Assembly: GCA_029880755.1 (NCBI GenBank)
Contig: JAOUNW010000027.1
Location: forward strand, 1-17,053
From: Gammaproteobacteria bacterium
GTDB taxonomy: Bacteria > Pseudomonadota > Gammaproteobacteria > Acidiferrobacterales > SZUA-150
Direction of reading: 5' to 3'
DNA: 17,053 nt
In this document: in pieces, positions 1-7,110 of the stretch
Position numbering within the stretch: the first letter of the stretch is position 1
Layout of the letters: every line of letters begins with the position of its first letter
Notes under the pieces: model-generated
Databases searched by the model: none
Seen by the model: the letters and a program-made list of their open reading frames with translations, nothing else
Told to the model about the DNA's origin: nothing
Program-made: the position numbers and the translations under genes

Positions 1-611
1 CCAAGAACATTCCTGGGCATGAAACCTTCGGTATGGTGTGCTGCACTCTCAAGAAAGAGGAAATCGAAAAGAACGGTCTGACGGTTCACAACCTGGCCTT
101 GGAGCCGATACGGATACTGGTAAACAAATCAAATCCCATTAATGATCTGCCTGAAGAAAAGATTCGTGCCATTTTTCGGGGAGACATTAAAAATTGGGCA
201 GAGGTAGGGGGTCAGGACAAACCCATTGTTGTCGTAACGCGATTACACTGCAAGGGCAGACCGGGGCACTGGAAAACCATATTGCCTTCGGAGGACGATT
301 TTCGCAAAGAGCGCCTGGACGTGAAGAGTGCTTCAGAAATGGCGGAACGTATCAATGATTTCCCAGGTGGTATCGGCCACATAGGGGCAACCTGGGATTA
401 TAAAGATGATGACAAGGTGAAGTATATCAAGGTGAGCGGATACGAGCCCAATGCTAAAAATCTTGCCAACAAAAAATATCCTTTTTATCGCCAGTTGTCG
501 GCAGTGACGGCGGGAACTGTAACAGACGACCTGAAGATATTGCTAAATGAAGTCCGAAACGGTGCCGGATTTAAGAAAGCATCAAAGCGCTATGGGCTAC
601 TACCTAACTAG
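1..611 (+). CDS. Periplasmic phosphate-binding-like (PstS-type) protein, 5' end missing
   Basis: This is the C-terminal part (about 202 codons, frame open from base 3) of a type 2 periplasmic binding protein of the PstS-like superfamily; the signal peptide and first lobe lie outside the window. The ATG at 33 is internal, because the frame reads on upstream without a stop. What points to the family is the lobe hinge sequence IFRGDIKNWAEVGGQDKPI, which matches the 'IFxGxIxNWxxVGG' signature, and the following beta strand IVVVTR. Where true PstS proteins have an SGT(R) phosphate-gripping loop, this one reads LHCKGRPGHWK, so it may not bind phosphate. The stop TAG lies 6 bases before the ATG of a transmembrane diguanylate cyclase, so the two are almost certainly one operon. 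I infer that it is the ligand-sensing partner of that cyclase rather than a transport protein; no permease or ATPase gene is visible here. Confidence 0.8.
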   Translation, partial: KNIPGHETFGMVCCTLKKEEIEKNGLTVHNLALEPIRILVNKSNPINDLPEEKIRAIFRGDIKNWAEVGGQDKPIVVVTRLHCKGRPGHWKTILPSEDDFRKERLDVKSASEMAERINDFPGGIGHIGATWDYKDDDKVKYIKVSGYEPNAKNLANKKYPFYRQLSAVTAGTVTDDLKILLNEVRNGAGFKKASKRYGLLPN

Positions 612-617
612 CTACCA

Positions 618-2177
618 ATGAAAAGGCTGTTACCATCTACTTATCGTGATCGATTACTAGTCTATACCGTCCTGCTGGTAGTATTTTTGTTCGTAGTGAT
701 TGGTTTCTCCTACGAGTCAAACCGGTCAGCAATTCTGCGTCAGGCAAATCTTAATGTAGAGCGAGTGGCTAACCAGGTAAGCAGCCATTTTCGATCAGAC
801 GTTGAGTCTTTGAGTGAATATCTGCAGATGATTCAGGGTAATGCGGAATTCCTGGAGTACATGTTTATCGTGGCCAATGTCGACACCGATCCCACTCCTA
901 TAGCCAGTTTATTTAAGAGGCAATTCGGCTGGATGCCGGTTAACAAGGCCATGATCATCAGCCATAAAGGTGATGTTATTTATGGGTCTGAGCATACCGA
1001 GTCGATTAAACTCATAACCGAACACATTAGGGAATCCGAGGAAAAGCAGGTTTTCTACACCTACAATAACGGCGTGGTTTATTTGATTGCTATGGCAGGC
1101 ATATTTTTTCAGGGAGAATACATCGGCACGGTTGCAGTGACCCATAATCTTGATCATAAACATATATCGCATCTCATTACGGAAAATGCAGGACACCTCT
1201 TTTTCGTCAAGAATGGTGTTATATTGCTTTCAACTTATGGCGAGTTATCTTCCGACAACATTTTCCGCAATAACGGTGGACGTTTGACTATAAAGGATAC
1301 AGATTTTCTTGTGCATCCTGTTGCTCTTGTTAATGCCCAACCGGAAGTGCCGGAGATTTGGTTGGGATTGCATGAGGAAGAGCTCATGAACGAGTTGGAC
1401 AAAAATAGGAGTGTTATGCTTATAGCGTCATTATTGGGCGCTTCCGCAATCACCATTATCGGATTTATGATATTGCATAATTTCACTACCCCTCTGGTTA
1501 AATTGACGCGGAATATTAGCGAGATTGAAAACGGTGTATTACCCGATATTAAGGAAATAAAGTCGGCAACAGATGAGATAAGCATGTTACATAATCACTT
1601 TGCACGCATGGTGGAGAGCTTACGGGAAAAGCAGAAAACCATTAAAGAAGCCCATCTCAAATTAGAAGAACAGGCCGCCACTGATGTTCTTACCGGGCTT
1701 TACAATCGACGCCATCTCTACGACTTGTTTCCGAAACTGCATGCGGAGGCCAGTCGAACGGGAGCAGGGATTGTCGTATTGCTGTGCGATCTGGACCACT
1801 TTAAGAAGCTGAATGATGAATTTGGTCATCTCTGTGGCGACGAGTGCCTCAGGCACTTCGCAAAAATACTTGAGCAGTGTTCCAGAACCAGCGACTTTAT
1901 TTTTCGCATGGGCGGGGAGGAGTTTTTGATATTGAGTATTGGGTCTACCGAGGGCGCTCTGGTGCTGGCTGAAAAGGTCAGAAAGACCCTGGAGGAGAAT
2001 CCGGCTAACTATGGCGGAAGACAAATCAAGATGACAGTGAGTATCGGTGTTTCCCATTCCGAAGGGAAGGCGGAGGGAGATACCCTGTCACATGTTATTC
2101 GGGGAGCAGATGTTGCACTTTATAAAGCGAAGGATGAGGGACGAAATCGTATCAGTGTTGCGGGCACAATTCATTAG
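618..2177 (+). CDS. Membrane-bound diguanylate cyclase (periplasmic sensor, HAMP, GGDEF)
   Basis: The 519-residue product makes cyclic di-GMP from two GTP at the inner membrane. A transmembrane helix at about 12-31 is followed by a periplasmic sensory region (about 32-262), a second helix (266-288), a HAMP linker (about 288-340), a short coiled coil (335-353) and a GGDEF domain (354-515). The catalytic core is intact: CDLDHFKKLND at 390-400 and GGEEF at 432-436. The inhibitory RxxD site is also present, as RTSD at 423-426, exactly five residues before GGEEF, so product feedback is expected. No EAL or HD-GYP phosphodiesterase domain follows. The start has no clear Shine-Dalgarno sequence and sits 6 bases after the stop of the binding-protein gene, which suggests translational coupling. 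I infer that the upstream protein controls the sensor region. The gene ends 5 bases from the stop of a convergent gene. Confidence 0.93.
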   Translation: MKRLLPSTYRDRLLVYTVLLVVFLFVVIGFSYESNRSAILRQANLNVERVANQVSSHFRSDVESLSEYLQMIQGNAEFLEYMFIVANVDTDPTPIASLFKRQFGWMPVNKAMIISHKGDVIYGSEHTESIKLITEHIRESEEKQVFYTYNNGVVYLIAMAGIFFQGEYIGTVAVTHNLDHKHISHLITENAGHLFFVKNGVILLSTYGELSSDNIFRNNGGRLTIKDTDFLVHPVALVNAQPEVPEIWLGLHEEELMNELDKNRSVMLIASLLGASAITIIGFMILHNFTTPLVKLTRNISEIENGVLPDIKEIKSATDEISMLHNHFARMVESLREKQKTIKEAHLKLEEQAATDVLTGLYNRRHLYDLFPKLHAEASRTGAGIVVLLCDLDHFKKLNDEFGHLCGDECLRHFAKILEQCSRTSDFIFRMGGEEFLILSIGSTEGALVLAEKVRKTLEENPANYGGRQIKMTVSIGVSHSEGKAEGDTLSHVIRGADVALYKAKDEGRNRISVAGTIH

Positions 2178-2182
2178 CCGTT

Positions 2183-2527
2183 CTAGAATGTCGTTTTGTT
2201 CCAGCCCCACATTGCCCGCGGCGCATCAGAAAACTCAATATATACACGGCCCGTCGAAATCCCCAGCTCCTTGTTGACTAAATCACATAATTCCGCTGAT
2301 AAGTTTGCAGTTTTATTTGCTGGCAGACCGATAGACTTGAGTTCAAGGTAGGCGCAGGGATCGCTGTTGCCGGCAAAGGTCATGGGTTGAGTGGGGGAAA
2401 AGGCCGTCATGACGTAGGACTCCGGTTTTCCCAGTTCCCTGGCCAGTAGTTTTGAAATCTTGATCAGAAAACTGTTCTTGAGCTTTTCATCCGGACTCTG
2501 ATTGGTTTGAATACTTAGATAAGGCAT
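2183..2527 (-). CDS. MIF-like tautomerase-superfamily protein
   Basis: The 114-residue protein matches macrophage migration inhibitory factor (MIF) along its whole length and is a plausible keto-enol tautomerase of unknown natural substrate. After Met removal it begins with Pro, the catalytic base of the superfamily (PYLSIQTN against MIF PMFIVNTN). Other MIF landmarks are LGKP near residue 33 (the active-site Lys), MTFAGNSDPCAYLELKSIG around 49-67, RVYIEFSD, and the C-terminal GWNKTTF, close to GWNNSTF of human MIF. The redox CxxC of mammalian MIF is reduced to a single Cys (CAYL). The start is well supported by AAGGAA 7 bases upstream (2535-2540 on the + strand). It is transcribed in the same direction as pyrD, 116 bases further on, and is convergent with the diguanylate cyclase with no room for a terminator between them. 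Its physiological role in bacteria is not settled. Confidence 0.88.
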   Translation of the reverse strand: MPYLSIQTNQSPDEKLKNSFLIKISKLLARELGKPESYVMTAFSPTQPMTFAGNSDPCAYLELKSIGLPANKTANLSAELCDLVNKELGISTGRVYIEFSDAPRAMWGWNKTTF

Positions 2528-2643
2528 GATGCGGTTCCTTGACTATCAGATATTTTCTGTCGCTATCATAAGTAAAACGAGTGATTCATGAAACAGTACG
2601 CGCTATCCTGTAACTGCTCTATCTGGTGGAAAAAGCAAGACGG

Positions 2644-3750
2644 CTAGCGCATGAGGTGGATGCCGCTGCGTGCCTTCGTTATGGTCTCTGAAATACTGGA
2701 GTCCCCGGAAGATTGCATGCGCCGCCGCAGTCCTCTAACAGTGCGGCGGACAATGGCGGGACCCTCATAAATAAAACCGGTATAGAGTTGTACAAGATCA
2801 GCCCCTGCCACCATTTTGTCCCAGGCGTCTGACGCATTTTCTACGCCGCCGACTCCTATGATCGGGACCTTTCCTTTAAGATGATTATATAGTTTCCGGA
2901 TTATGTCCGTCGAAACAGTTTTCAACGGCTGGCCACTAAGCCCTCCGCCTTCCGATGCCTCAAGATTATCCTCCAGTCCTGGGCGACTGACAGTCGTATT
3001 GGTGGCGATGACTGCGTCAATCTTATGTTTGATTACCAACTTGGCTATGACAGCGATTTCCTCGTCGGTTAAATCGGGAGAGATCTTTATTGCCAATGGC
3101 ACATAATGCCGACGCGTTTTACCCAGCATGATTTGTTCGTTCTTCAGCGTGGCGAGTAGCGTCTCCAGATTAGGTTCCTTCTGCAGATCCCTCAAGTGTG
3201 AGGTATTGGGCGAAGAAATATTGATAGCGATGTAATCGGCGTAAGGATATACCGCCTGCATGGCCATTAAATAATCGTCCACCGCCTGATCCATTGGAGT
3301 GCTGCGATTCTTTCCAATATTGATGCCGATAATACCAGCCTTGCCATTACGCCTCAGATTGCGCAGAAAACGATCAATACCAACACTATTAAAACCCATG
3401 CGGTTAATAATTGCCTTGTTGTCCGTCAGGCGGAACATACGTTTGCCGGGATTACCTGCCTGTTTTTGTGGGGTCACCGTACCCAGTTCCACCCAGCCGA
3501 ATCCCATATCGGCCAGTCCTTTGGCACACTTGGCATGTTTATCCAACCCGGCTGCCAGACCTATAGGGTTGGGAAATTCAAGACCCATGACTGTTACCGG
3601 CAGGGGAGGTGTCAGGCGTGTATAGAGCAAACGAGCAAGCAGATGTATGCCGGGAATCTTGTACAGATAGTATAAAAATGCCACTACCAGCCGGTGACTG
3701 AATTCCGGATCCAGCATAAATAATAGGGGGCGAAATAGTTTTTCGTACAC
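2644..3750 (-). CDS. pyrD: Dihydroorotate dehydrogenase (quinone), class 2
   Basis: PyrD oxidises dihydroorotate to orotate in pyrimidine synthesis and passes electrons through FMN to membrane quinone. The N-terminal helical extension (about 1-45) that anchors class 2 enzymes to the membrane is present. FMN and substrate motifs follow in the expected order: GLAAGLDKHA (64-73), NRMGFNS (116-122), INIGKN (143-148), the catalytic serine loop INISSPNT (176-183), KISP (222-225), ATNTT (249-253) and GVGGVENASDA (299-309). At 368 residues it is about 30 longer than the E. coli enzyme; the excess is a C-terminal tail (from about 340) rich in Arg, Ser and Lys that is not part of the barrel. The start codon is GTG, preceded by AAGAG at suitable distance. 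It follows the pseudouridine synthase gene on the same strand after 54 bases. Confidence 0.96.
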   Translation of the reverse strand: MYEKLFRPLLFMLDPEFSHRLVVAFLYYLYKIPGIHLLARLLYTRLTPPLPVTVMGLEFPNPIGLAAGLDKHAKCAKGLADMGFGWVELGTVTPQKQAGNPGKRMFRLTDNKAIINRMGFNSVGIDRFLRNLRRNGKAGIIGINIGKNRSTPMDQAVDDYLMAMQAVYPYADYIAINISSPNTSHLRDLQKEPNLETLLATLKNEQIMLGKTRRHYVPLAIKISPDLTDEEIAVIAKLVIKHKIDAVIATNTTVSRPGLEDNLEASEGGGLSGQPLKTVSTDIIRKLYNHLKGKVPIIGVGGVENASDAWDKMVAGADLVQLYTGFIYEGPAIVRRTVRGLRRRMQSSGDSSISETITKARSGIHLMR

Positions 3751-3767
3751 GCGAAACTCTTATTATT

Positions 3768-3806
3768 AAAAAAGGCCCTGGATCATACCCTAATACCAAC
3801 AGCCTT
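3768..3806 (-). terminator. Possible weak Rho-independent terminator after the pseudouridine synthase gene
   Basis: Read on the - strand, an AAGGC arm that overlaps the stop codon of the upstream gene can pair with GCCTT near 3772-3776, with a further imperfect CTG/CAG pairing inside, and a run of six T follows. The stem is interrupted and the loop long, so partial read-through into pyrD is likely. This is structure seen by eye, without an energy calculation. Confidence 0.3.
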
Positions 3807-4563
3807 AGAAATGTTCCTCGGGGCCCAGATAACGCCAGCGGCCCTCTGGTAATGAGCCGAGGCGTATGCCGCCAATGCGTACCCGCTTCAGGCCCGTGAC
3901 TCTCAATCCTACCAGCTCGCACATGCGCCGGATCTGGCGTTTTTTGCCTTCCTGTAAAATAAATCGCAACTGGTCCGGGTTGATCTGATTTATCTTAGCC
4001 GGCTTTAACGGCTTGCCATCCAGTGATAAACCATGGCGAAGTTTATCCAGTGTTTCGACGCCGATGCTTCCACTCACGCGCACGATGTATTCTTTTTCTA
4101 TATCGCTGTCCGGGGCAATCAATTGACGGGCAATGTTGCCATTTTGGGTTAACACCAGCAGGCCGGTGGAATCAATGTCCAGGCGGCCGGCCGCCGCCAG
4201 ACCTTTGAGATGGGAGGGGTGAAAACGCAGTTGTTGAGATTTTGTCCGCTCCTGGGTTCGGGAGCTAATGAGAGACACGGCCGTCTTGTAACCCTTTTCT
4301 GGTTGGCCGGAAACATAGCCGACAGGCTTGTTCAGCAGAATGGTGACAAATCCCTGTTGCCGACGCTGGGCCTGTGGGTCCAGCTCGATCAGTGCATCCG
4401 GGTCGATTTTAGTGCCGAGCACCGAAACTATCTTGCCGTTCACCCGGACCCAGCCTTTTTCGATGTACTGGTCGGCCTCGCGCCGGGAGCACAGGCCTCG
4501 TTCTGCCATAATCTTGGACAAACGTACTTGGCTGGATTGTGAAGAATCAGGAGGCACTCTCAA
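3805..4563 (-). CDS. rRNA pseudouridine synthase, RsuA/RluB/RluE/RluF family
   Basis: The enzyme isomerises a uridine of rRNA to pseudouridine. An S4 RNA-binding domain lies at about 13-60 (RLSKIMAERGLCSRREADQYI begins it), followed by the catalytic domain. The catalytic aspartate is D129 in AAGRLDIDSTGLL. The family signatures LLNKPVGYVSG (76-86), EKEYIVRV (156-163) and the C-terminal KKRQIRRMCELVG (207-219) are all present. The sequence looks nearest to RluF-type proteins, but the target base (16S or 23S) cannot be decided from sequence, so I give no symbol. The start is uncertain: no ATG lies in frame, and the choices are TTG at 4563 or GTG at 4557, neither with a strong Shine-Dalgarno; an in-frame stop lies just upstream. 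It is divergent from ilvD across 199 bases. Confidence 0.9.
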   Translation of the reverse strand: MRVPPDSSQSSQVRLSKIMAERGLCSRREADQYIEKGWVRVNGKIVSVLGTKIDPDALIELDPQAQRRQQGFVTILLNKPVGYVSGQPEKGYKTAVSLISSRTQERTKSQQLRFHPSHLKGLAAAGRLDIDSTGLLVLTQNGNIARQLIAPDSDIEKEYIVRVSGSIGVETLDKLRHGLSLDGKPLKPAKINQINPDQLRFILQEGKKRQIRRMCELVGLRVTGLKRVRIGGIRLGSLPEGRWRYLGPEEHF

Positions 4564-4762
4564 TACCGGTCTGTTTCAGGGATTGGGAAGCATAGCCCAG
4601 TTTTGGCAAATGCCGCTAATCACTTCCCCATGAGCTTCTTTTTTTGGCTAATAGCAGGCGAATTCCACCAATTTTTGGTATTCTCAGCCGCTTTCCGGGG
4701 CCACGGGGCTGTCCGGACCCGATAAAACTGTAATTTCAGCAAATATAGAGAACAACGCAGGC

Positions 4763-6442
4763 ATGGCAACCAAGTTAAACAAGATTAGTTCACGCATTAC
4801 CCAGCCCAAGTCCCAGGGCGCGTCACAGGCCATGTTATATGGTACCGGTCTGACGGAAGACGACATGAATAAGGCAGAGGTGGGTATTGCCAGCGTCTGG
4901 TGGGAAGGTAATACCTGTAATATGCATTTGCTGGATCTTGCCGCCAAGGTGAAAGAGGGTGTGGTCGATGCTGGTCTCGTAGGTATGCGCTTTAATACCA
5001 TCGGCGTTTCTGATGGGATTTCTATGGGCACCGAAGGCATGTCTTACTCCCTGCAGTCCCGCGACATCATTGCCGATTCGGTTGAAACTGTCATGGGTGG
5101 CCAATGGTACGATGCCCTGGTGGCCATTCCTGGCTGTGACAAAAACATGCCCGGCGTCATGATTGCCATGGGCAGATTAAACCGTCCCGCCTTGATGGTC
5201 TACGGTGGCACAATCAAGCCGGGCCATTCCCGCGATAAGGTGTTGGATATTGTTTCAGCATTCCAAAGTTATGGCGAATTCATCGCAGGTAAAATCGATG
5301 AAGAGACTCGCGAAGACATTGTAAAGCATTCCTGTCCCGGCGCCGGTGCCTGCGGGGGTATGTATACCGCTAATACAATGGCCAGCGCCATCGAGGCCCT
5401 TGGTATGTCTCTGCCTTACAGTTCCTGCACACCAGCGGTGGAGCAGGCCAAGCTGGATGAATGTGTCAATGCAGGCAAAGCGGTGCGTCATTTATTAGAG
5501 CGTGACATTAAACCGCGCGATATCATGACCCGTGCTGCATTTGAAAATGCCATGGTTGTGGTTATGGCACTGGGTGGCTCCACCAATGCTGTGCTGCATT
5601 TAATTGCCATGGCTCGTGCTGTGGATGTGAATTTGACCATCGATGATTTTCAGGCAGTCTCCGATCGTATTCCTTTTATCGCTGATCTTAAACCCAGCGG
5701 GCGTTATGTGATGGAGGATTTGCACAATGTCGGCGGCATTCCAGCGGTAATGAAATATTTGCTTGATCAGGGATTGTTAAATGGTAATTGCATGACAGTT
5801 ACCGGTAAAACAATTGCCGAAAATTTGCGAGACCTGCCAGCACTCAAGGATGGGCAGGATATTATTCGGCCATTAAATAAACCTATAAAAGCTACGGGCC
5901 ATATCCAGATATTGAAAGGCAGTCTCGCTCCGGGTGGAGCTGTGGCCAAGATTACGGGCAAGGAAGGCACACGATTTGCCGGTCCTGCCAAGGTTTTTGA
6001 CTCGGAAGAAGATATGTTGGCGGCGCTGGAGAAAGACCGGATTAAAAAGGGCGATGTGGTAGTCATACGTTATGAAGGCCCGAAAGGTGGCCCCGGTATG
6101 CCTGAGATGTTGACGCCAACTTCTGCCATTATGGGCGCGGGATTGGGTAATGATGTGGCATTGATTACCGATGGCCGTTTTTCCGGGGGTTCTCATGGCT
6201 TTATTATTGGTCATGTGGTGCCGGAGGCGCAGGAAGGTGGGCCGATCGCATTGATCAAGGATGGCGATCAAATAATCATCGACTCTGATCAGAATGTTCT
6301 GGATGTTGAGCTAAGTGCGGATGAGTTGGAAGAACGACGGAAATCCTGGAATATGCCGCCTTATAAGGCCAAACGTGGTACCCTGTACAAGTACATTAAA
6401 AATGTGAAAAATGCCTCACAAGGTTGTGTTACCGATGAGTAA
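4763..6442 (+). CDS. ilvD: Dihydroxy-acid dehydratase
   Basis: IlvD dehydrates 2,3-dihydroxy-isovalerate and 2,3-dihydroxy-3-methylvalerate to the keto acid precursors of valine and isoleucine, using an iron-sulfur cluster. The three cluster cysteines are visible as C52 (TCNMHLLDLA), C125 (GCDKNMPG) and C197 (CPGAGACGGMYTANTM); the Lys after C125-D126 is the residue carbamylated for Mg binding in this family. GRFSGGSHG and GPKGGPGMPEM in the C-terminal half are further signatures. At 559 residues it belongs to the shorter group, in which [2Fe-2S] enzymes are known, rather than the 616-residue E. coli type. It stands alone, with no other ilv gene in the window. The ribosome binding site is weak (AGG a few bases before ATG). 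I see no convincing attenuator upstream. Confidence 0.97.
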   Translation: MATKLNKISSRITQPKSQGASQAMLYGTGLTEDDMNKAEVGIASVWWEGNTCNMHLLDLAAKVKEGVVDAGLVGMRFNTIGVSDGISMGTEGMSYSLQSRDIIADSVETVMGGQWYDALVAIPGCDKNMPGVMIAMGRLNRPALMVYGGTIKPGHSRDKVLDIVSAFQSYGEFIAGKIDEETREDIVKHSCPGAGACGGMYTANTMASAIEALGMSLPYSSCTPAVEQAKLDECVNAGKAVRHLLERDIKPRDIMTRAAFENAMVVVMALGGSTNAVLHLIAMARAVDVNLTIDDFQAVSDRIPFIADLKPSGRYVMEDLHNVGGIPAVMKYLLDQGLLNGNCMTVTGKTIAENLRDLPALKDGQDIIRPLNKPIKATGHIQILKGSLAPGGAVAKITGKEGTRFAGPAKVFDSEEDMLAALEKDRIKKGDVVVIRYEGPKGGPGMPEMLTPTSAIMGAGLGNDVALITDGRFSGGSHGFIIGHVVPEAQEGGPIALIKDGDQIIIDSDQNVLDVELSADELEERRKSWNMPPYKAKRGTLYKYIKNVKNASQGCVTDE

Positions 6443-6561
6443 TACCCGGATAATTATTAGAAAGAATTGAAGTGATTAATGTCAACTATCAACACAGCGC
6501 AGCCTCTAGTTGTTTTCTGTCTTGTTTTTAATCAATATATCAACCAATAAAAGAGATTTAC

Positions 6562-7110
6562 ATGTCTAAAGAATCAGTAGTAACAGCCGCCCCGGCGTCG
6601 AGGAAGTCGAGTTACAACAAAGAAGAATTGCTAAAATGTGGCCGGGGTGAATTGTTCGGACCGGGTAATGCACAGTTACCGTTACCGCCCATGTTAATGG
6701 TTGACCGAATAGTTAGTATCAGTGACACGGGTGGCGCCTATGGCAAAGGCCAGATTATTGCCGAACTGGATATTACGCCGGATCTCTGGTTCTTTGAGTG
6801 CCACTTTGACGGTGATCCGGTCATGCCAGGCTGTCTGGGACTGGATGCCATGTGGCAATTGGCAGGTTTCTTTCTGGGTTGGCTGGGTGAGCCGGGTCGT
6901 GGTCGTGCACTGGGCGCAGGTGAAGTGAAATATACCGGGCAGGTAACACCCAAAAATAAGCTGGTGAGATATACCATAGACATCAAACGCGTGATTAAGC
7001 GAACCTTGTCCATGGATATTTCGGATGCCGTTATGGAAGTTGACGGCCGGGAAATTTATACTGCAAAAAATTTACGGGTGGGACTGTTCACCTCGACCGA
7101 GGGTTTTTAA
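6562..7110 (+). CDS. fabA: 3-hydroxydecanoyl-ACP dehydratase/isomerase
   Basis: FabA dehydrates 3-hydroxydecanoyl-ACP and isomerises trans-2- to cis-3-decenoyl-ACP, the entry step of unsaturated fatty acid synthesis in gammaproteobacteria. The hot-dog active site is intact: catalytic His81 and Asp95 in CHFDGDPVMPGCLGLDAMWQ (80-99), equivalent to His70/Asp84 of the E. coli enzyme. The protein is 182 residues, about ten longer than E. coli FabA, the excess being a Ser/Ala-rich N-terminus. AAGAGA precedes the ATG. Its stop overlaps the fabB start by one base (TAATG), which shows that the two are co-transcribed and probably coupled. The 119 bases upstream are AT-rich and should hold the promoter; I could not recognise a FadR, FabR or DesT operator there by eye. 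Confidence 0.97.
   Translation: MSKESVVTAAPASRKSSYNKEELLKCGRGELFGPGNAQLPLPPMLMVDRIVSISDTGGAYGKGQIIAELDITPDLWFFECHFDGDPVMPGCLGLDAMWQLAGFFLGWLGEPGRGRALGAGEVKYTGQVTPKNKLVRYTIDIKRVIKRTLSMDISDAVMEVDGREIYTAKNLRVGLFTSTEGF

Noticed and set aside
2586..2645. 19-codon + strand ORF (MKQYALSCNCSIWWKKQDG) in the gap between pyrD and the MIF-like gene
   Set aside because: Weak ribosome binding site, very short, runs into the end of pyrD on the other strand; nothing supports expression.
4630..4725. 31-codon + strand ORF just upstream of ilvD, considered as an attenuator leader peptide
   Set aside because: It has no Shine-Dalgarno, is rich in Phe rather than Ile/Leu/Val codons, and no terminator/antiterminator pair follows.
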